64,000 nt of DNA, taken from assembly GCF_000368925.1 (NCBI RefSeq), contig NZ_KB849756.1, positions 881,429 to 945,428 on the forward strand, read 5' to 3'. The stretch comes from Acinetobacter bereziniae LMG 1003 = CIP 70.12. Its GTDB lineage: Bacteria > Pseudomonadota > Gammaproteobacteria > Pseudomonadales > Moraxellaceae. Made by a program: the position numbers and the translations under genes. Each line of letters opens with the position of its first letter. The first letter of the stretch is position 1. Positions 1 to 8,142 of the stretch are shown piece by piece. Below the pieces are notes generated by a model. It worked only from the letters and a program-made list of their open reading frames with translations, made no database searches and was not told the origin of the DNA.

Positions 1-1
1 A

Positions 2-1480
2 TTACCAAATTCGAGACAAACCACCACTGAGTTAAACATCCGCAAACAAGGTGAAGATTTACAAGCCCGCCGTGGTGGTGAACGCATCACCATTGACAGT
101 GCAACAGGTCAAGTTATCGAAGCACGAGACACTCGGGGTGGTGGTTTTCTTTATCGCTTTCACTTTGAACTCTATGGCGTAGATCGGATTTGGGCACGTT
201 GGTTAGTCGGTCTAGCAACCATGTTAATGTTTGTTGCGATCATCAGTGGCATCATTACACATAAAAAAATCTTTAAAGATTTCTTTACTTTCCGTTCTGG
301 GAAAGGACAACGCTCTTGGTTAGATGCACACAATGCTACAGCGGTTTTTGCACTTCCTTTTCATATCATGATCACATTTAGTGGTCTGTTATTGCTCATG
401 TTTATGTTTATGCCTTGGGGGATCAACCAAGTTTATGAAGATCGACAAGAGTTTTTTCAGGAAATGCGTGGTGGTGTTCAACAGAATAATACACGTAATC
501 GAACAACAGAAAATCGTAACGGAACTGCAAACACAGCTCAAGGGCAAAGTGGTCAAGCTCAACAAACTGCGGGCAATGAACAACGTTCACGTGGTGAAAG
601 ACGTGCTAAACATCAACAAGAAGCTGGACAGCCCGCAGCACTCACTGATTTAGCACCAATTATTGCAAATGCACAAACCCAGTGGAAAGATAATCCAATT
701 GCGTCAATCCAGATCATTGCACCAAACACTACCAATGCAAGCATTGAACTTAGAGCACTTTATGCAAAAAGTGTAATACAACGTGGTGTATATCCTGTTT
801 TAAAGTTTGATGGTGTTACGGGGAAAGACATCTCTGATGATCTACAAGCCAGAAATACTTCTGTTCCAATGGGTATCTACAACGTTGTGACTGTCTTACA
901 TGAAGCACGTGGACTAGATTTGACTTTCCGCTGGTTATTGTTCTTTTCTGGTGTTCTGGGCACTTTAATGGTGGCTACGGGCTTGATCTTGTGGTGTGTA
1001 AAAAGAGCGCCTCAACAGCAAAAACAAGGTTATAAATCTTTTGGCTATCGCTTTGTAGAGGTCATGAATATTGCTGCAGTGATTGGATTACCGATTGCTT
1101 GTGCAGCTTATTTCTATGCCAATCGTTTTATTCCTTTTGAAGTAGAAGCACGTCTAAACTGGGAAATTCGTGCCTTCTTTATCGCATGGCTTGCAAGTTT
1201 AATTTATGCGGCAATCCGACCACATCGTCAGGCTTGGTTAGAACTTTTAATGCTGGCAACCATTGCCTATGCCCTGTTACCACTCATTAATTTTATGACA
1301 GGCGGTCAAGCACTTTGGAACAGTATTGCCAATGGTCAATGGATGATTGCATCTTTTGATTTAATGACATGGGCAATCGCAATTTTGTTTTTCTTGTCAT
1401 TTTATAAAGTCAAAAAACATAAAGGGCTTCCAGTCAAAAAAGCTAAAAATGTACCAGCAACCAAGGAGATCGCTGTATGA
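2..1480 (+). CDS. PepSY-associated transmembrane protein, 5' end outside window
   Basis: The frame is open from the first bases of the window, so the gene starts upstream; 492 residues are visible. A motif reading FHFELYG and DRIWARW sits just before the first visible membrane helix, as in PepSY-associated TM proteins of the iron-uptake type. About seven hydrophobic segments are visible. Between the second and third lies a soluble region that starts with a Q/N/R-rich low-complexity stretch. The family is commonly found beside TonB-dependent siderophore receptors and is thought to act as an inner-membrane reductase or permease partner; that role is inferred here. The stop overlaps the next start by four bases (ATGA), indicating one operon. 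Confidence 0.85.
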   Translation, partial: LPNSRQTTTELNIRKQGEDLQARRGGERITIDSATGQVIEARDTRGGGFLYRFHFELYGVDRIWARWLVGLATMLMFVAIISGIITHKKIFKDFFTFRSGKGQRSWLDAHNATAVFALPFHIMITFSGLLLLMFMFMPWGINQVYEDRQEFFQEMRGGVQQNNTRNRTTENRNGTANTAQGQSGQAQQTAGNEQRSRGERRAKHQQEAGQPAALTDLAPIIANAQTQWKDNPIASIQIIAPNTTNASIELRALYAKSVIQRGVYPVLKFDGVTGKDISDDLQARNTSVPMGIYNVVTVLHEARGLDLTFRWLLFFSGVLGTLMVATGLILWCVKRAPQQQKQGYKSFGYRFVEVMNIAAVIGLPIACAAYFYANRFIPFEVEARLNWEIRAFFIAWLASLIYAAIRPHRQAWLELLMLATIAYALLPLINFMTGGQALWNSIANGQWMIASFDLMTWAIAILFFLSFYKVKKHKGLPVKKAKNVPATKEIAV

Positions 1481-1815
1481 TTTTCTTCTTATTGATTTGG
1501 TCTATATCCAGTTTAGCGATGATTGCACTTGCCAGCGTTATGTCAAAACATCAAAAACAAATTTATGGTCATGAATTAGCAAAAAAACCAACCCTATTTG
1601 CGACACTATCAGGTTGGGGCTTATTGTTCATCTCTTTAATCATCTGCTTAATGTCAGGAAAACCGAGTAGTATGCTGAGTCTATGGGTGGGCATACTCAC
1701 TTTTTCAGCATTATTCGTAGGATCATTGTTGAGCTATTACAGTACTAAAATAAAAACTGTAGCAATCATCTGCCTCATTGTAAGTTGTATTACAGGCATC
1801 ATCCTACTGGTCTAA
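1477..1815 (+). CDS. DUF3325-like small membrane protein
   Basis: A 112-residue protein with three to four hydrophobic helices. The length, the N-terminal helix followed by a short basic KHQKQIYG segment, and the position right after a PepSY TM gene match the DUF3325 family, which accompanies PepSY and DUF3649 proteins in iron-uptake operons. Its start overlaps the previous stop by four bases, so translation is probably coupled. No catalytic residues are recognisable and the molecular function is unknown. The family call rests on pattern and context. Confidence 0.7.
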   Translation: MIFFLLIWSISSLAMIALASVMSKHQKQIYGHELAKKPTLFATLSGWGLLFISLIICLMSGKPSSMLSLWVGILTFSALFVGSLLSYYSTKIKTVAIICLIVSCITGIILLV

Positions 1816-1844
1816 ATTGTTTGGTCAAAATCAGTTATACTCTT

Positions 1845-1870
1845 AAGCCAATCTTAGATTGGCTTTTTTG
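1845..1870 (+). terminator. Rho-independent terminator after the PepSY/DUF3325 operon
   Basis: An 8-bp perfect stem (AGCCAATC / GATTGGCT, 1846-1853 with 1857-1864) with a 3-nt loop is followed directly by a run of Ts. It lies 30 bases after the DUF3325 stop. It overlaps an upstream in-frame ATG of the next gene, which argues for the later start there. Confidence 0.8.
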
Positions 1871-1903
1871 TTAAAACTCTTTTGTCTTTACATTGGTATT
1901 TTT

Positions 1904-2428
1904 ATGTCTAAACCACTTTCAATCCCTTCAGAATTGTTAAATCGTGCTGCGATGGGAAATCCTGCTACACAATTTGAACTTGCTGAAATTTACATGCAAA
2001 GTGAGGATGAAGATAACAACCAACTCGCCGAAGAATGGGCATTGAAAGCAGCACAATTAGGACATGTAGAAGCCATGTACTGGTTAGGTGAAGGCTATAC
2101 TTATTATGCAAAAGAAATTTTGGAAGAAGACCCAGATGAATCCAAAACCTACTTCGAGCATGCATATCGCTGGTTAGAACAAGCCGCAAAACATCAACAC
2201 CCTGCTGCATTATTAGAATTGTCTAATTTTTATCGTCGTGGTGATGTGGTTGAAAAAGATCTACTTAAATCTGTGGAATTGCTAGAACAATCCGCGAAAT
2301 TAGGTGAAATTCAAGCCATGCGTGATTTGGTCTGTGTTTATGAGCATGGCTTAGGTGTTGATATTGATGATGAAAAAGCAGACTTCTGGGCAGATAAAGT
2401 CAAAACGATTGAAGATACTGAAAAATAA
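1904..2428 (+). CDS. Sel1-repeat (TPR-like) protein
   Basis: A 174-residue protein with Sel1-like helical repeats. Visible repeat signatures are NPATQFELAEIY, HVEAMYWLGEGY, HPAALLELSNFYRRGD and EIQAMRDLVCVYEHGLGV, each with the A..L...Y pattern. Sel1 repeats form alpha-solenoid protein-binding scaffolds; the partner is unknown. A longer in-frame start at 1859 exists but lies inside the terminator hairpin, so the ATG at 1904 is preferred. No signal peptide remains with that start, so it is probably cytosolic. Confidence 0.8.
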   Translation: MSKPLSIPSELLNRAAMGNPATQFELAEIYMQSEDEDNNQLAEEWALKAAQLGHVEAMYWLGEGYTYYAKEILEEDPDESKTYFEHAYRWLEQAAKHQHPAALLELSNFYRRGDVVEKDLLKSVELLEQSAKLGEIQAMRDLVCVYEHGLGVDIDDEKADFWADKVKTIEDTEK

Positions 2429-2434
2429 AGCAGT

Positions 2435-2464
2435 GCATCAAGTCTAATAATATGGGCTTGATGC
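2435..2464. terminator. Hairpin after the Sel1-repeat gene
   Basis: The 8-bp inverted repeat GCATCAAG / CTTGATGC (2435-2442 with 2457-2464) begins six bases after the Sel1 gene stop. The loop is about 14 nt and no strong T-run follows, so this is only a probable terminator. Confidence 0.5.
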
Positions 2465-2472
2465 TGAGTTTC

Positions 2473-2631
2473 TTTAATTAACTTCTTACTGATCCATAAA
2501 TCTTCACTGTACACCGCAATATTCTTATTTTTAAGGTATTCAATTCCACCTGTCCTCACATAACCTGTTGAATCATTGGCAAATACGGCTATCATTGCAA
2601 AAATTGAACTCAGCATGATGATTTTAACCAA
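2473..2631 (-). pseudogene. Remnant of a DUF4424 protein gene (N-terminal part only)
   Basis: On the minus strand a Met start is followed by a signal peptide (MVKIIMLSSIFAMIAVFA), then NDSTGYVRTGG and SEDLWISKKLIK. This is the opening of DUF4424 proteins, which read roughly NDS-GG-IAM-SEDL-IS after the signal peptide. After about 53 residues the similarity stops and the frame runs into the hairpin and the antisense of the Sel1 gene. Family members are several hundred residues long, so this is a truncated relic. The family assignment is from memory of the motif and was not searched. Confidence 0.6.
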
Positions 2632-2694
2632 TAGAAATACAAGCCTTGACTCATATTTCTATCATCCTGTCTTAGCACTAAAACGTTAAAAGGT

Positions 2695-4113
2695 TTAAAT
2701 GCGGTCTAAAACTGGCTGTTGATAATTAAACTTAACCTGTTCTTCAATAGCTAAGGCGATATTAAATACCTTTGGTTCTTGGAAAGCAGGACCTATGATT
2801 TGCAATCCTACTGGTTGCCCATCAATCAAACCACATGGGATAGTTAATGCAGGTAAACCTGTTAAATTACTCGGACCCGTAAAACGAATAATATGATTTA
2901 ATAGATCGACACGCTCACCATTAAGTTTTGCAACTGAACTGCCTATATCAGGTGGCAAAATAGGTAATGTTGGTGCAATCAAAACATCAATTTCTTCGAA
3001 GGCTTGGGCAAACTGTTGTTTTAGTTCCCTTCTTAATTGTTGAGCTTGTAAATATTCTACTGCCGTTGGCAACTCACCCAATTCAAATAATAGACGAATA
3101 TCATCGCCAAAATCATTTGGACGCTGCTGTAAATCATCATGGTGAATCGTAGCGGCTTCTGACAGACTCGTCACTAATTCTACATATTCAGCATTTTTCA
3201 ATGCTGGGATTGTGACCTTCTTAATGATAGCACCACGCTGCTCAAGCTGAGCAATTTGTTCACGAACTAATTTTTCAATCGGCGCATCGACTTGATGAAA
3301 GAAATAGTCTTCGTTAATACCAATGACTTTACCTTTGACATCACTATTGAGCAAGGCAATATAATCTGGAATTTCAACGTGTTTAGAGGTCGGATCTCGC
3401 TCATCAAATCCTGCTATTACTTTTAACATAGCAGCAGCATCTGCAACAGTTTTAGCCATTGGTCCAATATGATCTAAAGTCCATGCCAATGGAAAACAAC
3501 CATACTTTGCAACTAAACCATGAGTTGGTTTTAACCCAACTAAACCACATGCTGAAGATGGGATACGAATTGAACCTGCTGTGTCAGTTCCTAATGTAAT
3601 GGTCGACATTCCTGAAGCAACAGCTGCACCTGAACCACCGCTTGACCCTCCAGGAATCTTATCAAGATTCCATGGATTACGGCACGGACCGAAATGTGGA
3701 CTGTTATTGGTAATGCCCCATGCATACTCATGCATATTTAACTTACCGATAATGATTGCGCCCGCAGCCTTGAGTTTGGAAATCACAGTTGCATCATCAC
3801 TAGAAATGAAATTGGCATGAATCTTAGAAGCCATAGTGGTCACTTCACCACCAATATAAATATTGTCCTTAATCCCCATTGGAATACCGTGGAATATGCC
3901 CTTATAGTTTCCTTGCGCAATCTCTACATCTGCTTGAGCAGCCTCTGCTAAGGCTTTATCTGCGCGAAATGAAATATATGCATTGATTTCTGCATTGTAA
4001 TCTTGAGCATGTTGCAATACGAGTTGAGTTAAATCTACTGAACTTACACTACGGTCTTGAATGCGTTTAGCCAACTCGACAACTGAAAGGTTTAAGAGGT
4101 CTTTATTTAACAT
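2695..4113 (-). CDS. Amidase-signature family amidohydrolase (AtzE-like)
   Basis: A 472-residue amidase-signature enzyme. The Ser-cisSer-Lys triad is visible: Lys82 in GIKDN, Ser157 in the glycine-serine motif GGSSGGSGAA, and Ser181 in TDTAGSIRIP. Such enzymes hydrolyse amide bonds; the substrate cannot be read from the sequence. The start chosen (MLNKDLL) has GGAGG about six bases upstream. It also overlaps the stop of a small upstream ORF by 11 bases, indicating coupling. A longer in-frame start at 4155 would lie inside that ORF. The pairing with a 60-residue AtzG-like protein suggests an AtzE/GatA-like complex such as carboxybiuret hydrolase, but a general amidase is equally possible. Confidence 0.85.
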   Translation of the reverse strand: MLNKDLLNLSVVELAKRIQDRSVSSVDLTQLVLQHAQDYNAEINAYISFRADKALAEAAQADVEIAQGNYKGIFHGIPMGIKDNIYIGGEVTTMASKIHANFISSDDATVISKLKAAGAIIIGKLNMHEYAWGITNNSPHFGPCRNPWNLDKIPGGSSGGSGAAVASGMSTITLGTDTAGSIRIPSSACGLVGLKPTHGLVAKYGCFPLAWTLDHIGPMAKTVADAAAMLKVIAGFDERDPTSKHVEIPDYIALLNSDVKGKVIGINEDYFFHQVDAPIEKLVREQIAQLEQRGAIIKKVTIPALKNAEYVELVTSLSEAATIHHDDLQQRPNDFGDDIRLLFELGELPTAVEYLQAQQLRRELKQQFAQAFEEIDVLIAPTLPILPPDIGSSVAKLNGERVDLLNHIIRFTGPSNLTGLPALTIPCGLIDGQPVGLQIIGPAFQEPKVFNIALAIEEQVKFNYQQPVLDRI

Positions 4114-4285
4114 GATCGCCTCCAGCTGTATTTGTGACACAAATATCATGGTCATTTTTAGTTTGAGTCTGAACCGTTTTTTTTAGCGCTTTTATTCCTT
4201 GCCATCTTTGTTCTAATTCTGCTTGAGTTTTCGGATTGACAGGTATATTCAGCTGTCCCAATATTTTTGTTGCACTAATATCCAT
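4103..4285 (-). CDS. Small AtzG/DUF4089-like partner of the amidase
   Basis: A 60-residue protein starting MDISATKILGQLNIPV. The pattern, a short helix ending in L.IPV followed by a helix with spaced hydrophobics, resembles DUF4089/AtzG, the small subunit that sits beside AtzE amidases. Its stop overlaps the amidase start. Two start codons lie four residues apart (4297 and 4285). The second has AAGGA and GGTGAT at better spacing and is used here. The C-terminal 20 residues are not typical of the family, so the assignment is tentative. Confidence 0.55.
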   Translation of the reverse strand: MDISATKILGQLNIPVNPKTQAELEQRWQGIKALKKTVQTQTKNDHDICVTNTAGGDHVK

Positions 4286-4297
4286 TATTATCACCAT

Positions 4298-4940
4298 CCT
4301 TTTGGAAAATTATATTTTCAGATTGACCATTCGATTCCCATAAATCTGGCGCCTCAATAAAATTATAATTATTGAATTTCACCTATAAAGATCATTTAAT
4401 AGACAATCAGCTCCAATTTAATTGGATATAAAAAATATAATATTAGACCTAGGTTGTATTGACAAATAAAACCTCCAATATAATAAATCACTCAATATAG
4501 TTAAAATAAAAAAATTATTATAAATAAAACCACCCCACACTCAATAAAATAAATTTATACATTTATTACCAGCATATTTGTCATTAATTACAAAAACTTA
4601 AACATCAAAAGTTAAAAAATATATTCATAAAATAGGAGAAAATATATATAAATTTTAAACCCATATTTACATTAAAAATACTAATCTTTATTCATATCGA
4701 TATTAGGTTTCTTGCATCAGGCATTTTAAAAATTATAATTCAACACAAAATCTTCCCCATCCTTGTTTTATCCCTTTGGGAGAACGAACTTTCAATATTA
4801 ATATGATTCGTTCAACATGATCATTTTTTTATTTATGAAAAAAATGTATTTAGGATCGTTTATAAACAAATAATCTGCCCTATCTAAGCACTCAGTTCTA
4901 CCCACTTTGACGAATAATTCTATTTCTGTTTATCACAATA
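4298..4940. other. AT-rich gene-free region
   Basis: About 640 bases of very AT-rich sequence separate the minus-strand amidase operon from the minus-strand gene ending at 4941. No plausible ORF, tRNA or strong hairpin was seen. It probably contains the promoter of the amidase operon near 4300-4400. The rest looks like decayed or accessory DNA. Confidence 0.6.
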
Positions 4941-5501
4941 TTAAATTCCATCCAAATCAGGAAATTCAATATTTTGATAACGATGAGCGTAAATAGCGAC
5001 ATCAAAAGTAATGTGAGTCGAAATATCATTCATGATCTGTTCTTGAAAAAGGACTTCTTTTTCTAATATGGCATTCCAATACTCAGGTTGATCTGAAAAG
5101 TTTTGATAGTAGTCTAGTAGCTCGATGACCCCACTTAATAAAGCCACCAATGCTTGAGATTTATCTTGTTTTGATACCATCATTGCAAAAGCATCTAAAC
5201 AAATCACTTCAATTTCATCCAGTTCCTCATAATCATCTGCATATTCATCAATTGCCGCATTAGAGCGCTGAATCTTTTGTTGATAGTGAATCAAAAGCTC
5301 ATGATCAATATCATTAAATAGTTGGGATTTATTGATGGTAATTTGATAATTTTTTTCAATAAAAACATAAAAATGAGGTAATTTCTCATAAAAACTAAAA
5401 AGGGCTTTGACCAAACTTTTACGTTGTTCAATTGAGGCTTGTTCAATCGCTTGTTTGAGTGCAAAAGTATGTAAATCAATAATTTTAACGATATCTATCA
5501 T
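4941..5501 (-). CDS. Hypothetical protein (186 aa)
   Basis: Not recognised. The predicted protein is soluble, helical and acidic, with the acidic stretch DEYADDYEELDEIE near residue 90 and no signal peptide or membrane segment. It lies five bases after the DUF3592-like gene in the same direction, so the two are probably co-transcribed. Base composition is AT-rich like the adjoining gap, which hints at an accessory gene. A role as a partner or immunity-type protein is possible, but nothing in the sequence shows it. Confidence 0.6.
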   Translation of the reverse strand: MIDIVKIIDLHTFALKQAIEQASIEQRKSLVKALFSFYEKLPHFYVFIEKNYQITINKSQLFNDIDHELLIHYQQKIQRSNAAIDEYADDYEELDEIEVICLDAFAMMVSKQDKSQALVALLSGVIELLDYYQNFSDQPEYWNAILEKEVLFQEQIMNDISTHITFDVAIYAHRYQNIEFPDLDGI

Positions 5502-5505
5502 TTTT

Positions 5506-6348
5506 TCAGCCCCAATACTGACTTTTTAAAACCATAAAACCAATCCAAAGAAAAAGTAACGTCATCACACTTACAATAAATATCACACTGATCAGCACAT
5601 ATCTCAACCAAGCGGGTTGACGATTCAGTGCTTGGCTAAAACCTGACAAATGCTTTCTTAATCGTCCCACTACATACATCGAACCGGCAATAGCCACGGC
5701 AAAAACCAAAAAATACTGGGCAATAAAAAAGATTTTAGCGAGCCACGACCCTCTTAAATCAAACCACCTCTGAGAATAAAATAAAAAAGCGTCTTGGGGT
5801 TGTGCTGGGTTAACCCAAACCTCAAATTCATGCTTGTTTATTGAATGTTCAAACTTTTGCTGTGAAGATTGCTTTAAAGTATCAGATTGATCTGTAACCC
5901 ACAGATAATACTGCCGAGTAATATCAGGTTGTTCGACTGTATACATCTTTTGTTGATAACGATACTCATAGATCACATTCATATAAGCAAAACTGGTACT
6001 GCGCCCGATTCGATACTGTTCAGCAGAGTAATCAATGATACGAACGTGTTGTACTTTTTCCCAAGTCGGATGCCAGAGTTTAAATTCTTCAAATTGTATA
6101 CGTGGTGAAGCGGTATAAACACACTGCAAAATAAAATAGCTACAGATCAACACCAAAGCATGCACATGGCTGTGCTTGGAAAGAGAAAATTTGCGCCCTA
6201 GAAATACAGAGAAAATGATATAGAACAAGAACACATAGAGAAAAATGTGAATATTTTCATCTGCAATAAAATAGAAAAATATGCCAAAAATCACAAATAC
6301 AGCTACAAATATAACGCCTAAATATTGTTTAATTTGATATGAATGCAT
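5506..6348 (-). CDS. DUF3592-like membrane protein
   Basis: A 280-residue protein with three N-terminal hydrophobic segments (about residues 10-30, 33-50 and 62-80), an extracytoplasmic domain, and two C-terminal helices (about 205-228 and 248-272). The middle domain has the DUF3592 pattern: a short strand HVRIIDYS, then VIYEYRYQQKMYTVEQ, then FEVWVNPAQPQDAFL. That family's function is unknown. It is followed by the 186-residue gene after a five-base gap. The call is moderately sure for fold family and says nothing about role. Confidence 0.65.
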   Translation of the reverse strand: MHSYQIKQYLGVIFVAVFVIFGIFFYFIADENIHIFLYVFLFYIIFSVFLGRKFSLSKHSHVHALVLICSYFILQCVYTASPRIQFEEFKLWHPTWEKVQHVRIIDYSAEQYRIGRSTSFAYMNVIYEYRYQQKMYTVEQPDITRQYYLWVTDQSDTLKQSSQQKFEHSINKHEFEVWVNPAQPQDAFLFYSQRWFDLRGSWLAKIFFIAQYFLVFAVAIAGSMYVVGRLRKHLSGFSQALNRQPAWLRYVLISVIFIVSVMTLLFLWIGFMVLKSQYWG

Positions 6349-6458
6349 TATTTGCCTTTATTATGATGTTGATCGCTTTATTGATACTGAACTATTTTTC
6401 ATACAGATTTTGCCCAAAAACTAATTCTATCTTTTAGTTGAATATTAACCAACTACAT

Positions 6459-6486
6459 TTGAACTCTAATAAAATCTAGGTACAAT
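6459..6486 (+). promoter_or_regulatory. Sigma-70 promoter of the ahcY transcript
   Basis: TTGAAC at 6459-6464 and TACAAT at 6481-6486 are separated by 16 bases. The predicted start of transcription, near 6493, falls one or two bases before the riboswitch, so almost the whole leader is aptamer. Confidence 0.7.
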
Positions 6487-6494
6487 AGTCGCCA

Positions 6495-6592
6495 GTCGAG
6501 GGATGCTGCGACTTTTTCACAGGCACATAAATGTGAAATCGCTAGGCTCGACGATTCGGTCAGACATTCGTGCTGGTCAACAACGGCATCCG
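6495..6592 (+). ncRNA. S-adenosylhomocysteine (SAH) riboswitch upstream of ahcY
   Basis: The leader contains GTCGAG at 6495-6500 pairing with CTCGAC at 6547-6552 (P1), the core GGATGCTGCGA right after P1, and CTAGGCTCG closing it. GCATCC at 6586-6591 can pair with GGATGC at 6501-6506 to form the pseudoknot. The known SAH aptamer reads CGAGGAGCGCUGC ... CCAGGCUCG ... GGCGCUC in the same order. Here both sides of the pseudoknot differ from that but remain complementary, which is strong support. A small hairpin near 6561-6580 would be the variable P4. SAH riboswitches turn on SAH-recycling genes when SAH accumulates; ahcY is the classical target. Confidence 0.88.
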
Positions 6593-6635
6593 CGAACTGA
6601 ATGATCAATATTTGTTATTTATAAAGGAGATCGTG

Positions 6636-8018
6636 ATGAACGCGGTTAATGCTTCATTTACAGATTATAAAGTTGCTGATATTTCCCTAGCCGATTACGG
6701 TCGTAAAGAAATCAAACTTGCTGAAGCAGAAATGCCAGCATTGATGGGTTTACGTAAGCGTTACTCAGCAGCAAAACCACTTGCTGGTGCAAAAATTCTT
6801 GGTTGTATCCATATGACCATTCAAACCGCTGTTTTGATTGAAACACTGGTTGAACTTGGTGCAGAAGTACGTTGGACTTCATGCAACATCTTCTCGACTC
6901 AAGACCATGCTGCTGCGGCTATTGCTGCTTCTGGTATTCCAGTATTTGCTTGGAAAGGTGAGACTGAAGAAGAATACATGTGGTGTCTTGAACAGCAAAT
7001 CAATGTAAATGGCAAACCTTGGGATGCCAACATGATTTTAGATGATGGCGGTGATTTAACTGCTGTTGTTCATGAAAAATATCCTGAACTCATCGCTAAA
7101 ATTCATGGTATCACTGAAGAAACAACTACAGGCGTACAACGTCTACATGAAATGTTCCGTGATGGAACATTGAAAGTTCCAGCAATCAATGTCAATGACT
7201 CGATTACCAAGTCTAAAAATGACAATAAATACGGTTGCCGCCATTCTCTGAATGATGCCATCAAACGTGGTACAGATATGCTTTTATCTGGACGTCGTGC
7301 ACTCGTAATTGGTTATGGTGATGTGGGTAAAGGTTCTGCTCAATCACTTCGTCAAGAAGGCATGATTGTTCGCGTAACTGAAATTGACCCAATCTGTGCA
7401 ATGCAAGCATGTATGGACGGTTATGAAGTCGTTTCTCCATACAAAAATGGTGTTCAAACAGGTAAGAAAGAAGATATTAACTTAGACCTTCTTCAAAATA
7501 CTGACCTCATTGTGACCACAACAGGTAACTACCACGTGTGTGACTCAGCAATGTTGGATACGTTAAAAGCAGGATCAGTGGTGTGTAACATTGGTCACTT
7601 CGATACTGAAATTGATACCAACTATTTACGTGACTACAAATGGGTTGAAGTTAAACCACAAGTACACCAAGTTTATCGTACAGAAAATGAAAACGATTAT
7701 TTGATCCTTTTATCTGAAGGTCGTTTGGTTAACTTAGGCAATGCAACAGGTCACCCTTCTCGTGTAATGGATGGTTCTTTTGCCAACCAAGTATTAGGTC
7801 AAATGCATCTATTTGCTGAAAAATTTGCAGATCTTCCAGAAGATCAAAAAGCAGCAAAAATCCGTGTTGAATTAATTCCTAAAAAACTGGATGAAGAAGT
7901 TGCTGCTGCAATGGTTGCTGGTTTTGGTGGTGTATTGACACAATTGACTCAAGAACAAGCAGACTACTTAGGTGTGCAAGTTGAGGGTCCGTTTAAATCT
8001 GAAGCTTATAAATACTAA
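6636..8018 (+). CDS. ahcY: S-adenosyl-L-homocysteine hydrolase
   Basis: A 460-residue enzyme that splits S-adenosylhomocysteine into adenosine and homocysteine in the activated methyl cycle. Visible features are the N-terminal substrate domain (GCIHMTIQTAVLIETL, TSCNIFSTQDHAAAA), the NAD-binding GYGDVGKGSA, and the C-terminal Lys-Tyr (EAYKY) that reaches the partner subunit's NAD site. The start chosen (MNAVNASF) has AAAGGAGA eight bases upstream. A longer frame from 6570 begins inside the riboswitch and is rejected. Control is most likely through the SAH riboswitch upstream. metF follows after 124 bases. Confidence 0.97.
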   Translation: MNAVNASFTDYKVADISLADYGRKEIKLAEAEMPALMGLRKRYSAAKPLAGAKILGCIHMTIQTAVLIETLVELGAEVRWTSCNIFSTQDHAAAAIAASGIPVFAWKGETEEEYMWCLEQQINVNGKPWDANMILDDGGDLTAVVHEKYPELIAKIHGITEETTTGVQRLHEMFRDGTLKVPAINVNDSITKSKNDNKYGCRHSLNDAIKRGTDMLLSGRRALVIGYGDVGKGSAQSLRQEGMIVRVTEIDPICAMQACMDGYEVVSPYKNGVQTGKKEDINLDLLQNTDLIVTTTGNYHVCDSAMLDTLKAGSVVCNIGHFDTEIDTNYLRDYKWVEVKPQVHQVYRTENENDYLILLSEGRLVNLGNATGHPSRVMDGSFANQVLGQMHLFAEKFADLPEDQKAAKIRVELIPKKLDEEVAAAMVAGFGGVLTQLTQEQADYLGVQVEGPFKSEAYKY

Positions 8019-8040
8019 GTTTTCATTCTATCTACCCTAC

Positions 8041-8092
8041 ACTTTCAAAGTTTATATATTGAAAGTGGATATCCTCTCTTTAGGGAGAGGAT
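8041..8092. repeat. Two tandem hairpins between ahcY and metF
   Basis: ACTTTCAA / TTGAAAGT (8041-8048 with 8059-8066) and ATCCTCTC / GAGAGGAT (8071-8078 with 8085-8092) are two perfect 8-bp stems side by side. Neither has a T-tract, so they are not classical terminators. The second resembles the GC-richer intergenic palindromes often seen in bacterial genomes. They may stabilise or partly attenuate the ahcY transcript before metF. Confidence 0.55.
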
Positions 8093-8142
8093 TGGGTAAA
8101 AGTGAAAGATATTAAAAAGCATTTATAAAAAAGGATTTAATC

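Noticed and set aside
1859..1903. Longer N-terminus of the Sel1 protein
   Set aside because: The upstream ATG lies inside the terminator stem of the previous operon.
2338..2472. Continuation of the minus-strand DUF4424-like frame
   Set aside because: This part is antisense to the end of the Sel1 gene and its hairpin and has no DUF4424 similarity.
4275..4295. GATAAT-rich site near the AtzG-like start as a Fur box
   Set aside because: Only one half matches; the second half agrees at too few positions.
6570..6635. Longer N-terminus of AhcY
   Set aside because: It would be encoded by the riboswitch itself and lacks family similarity; a strong ribosome-binding site precedes the later ATG.
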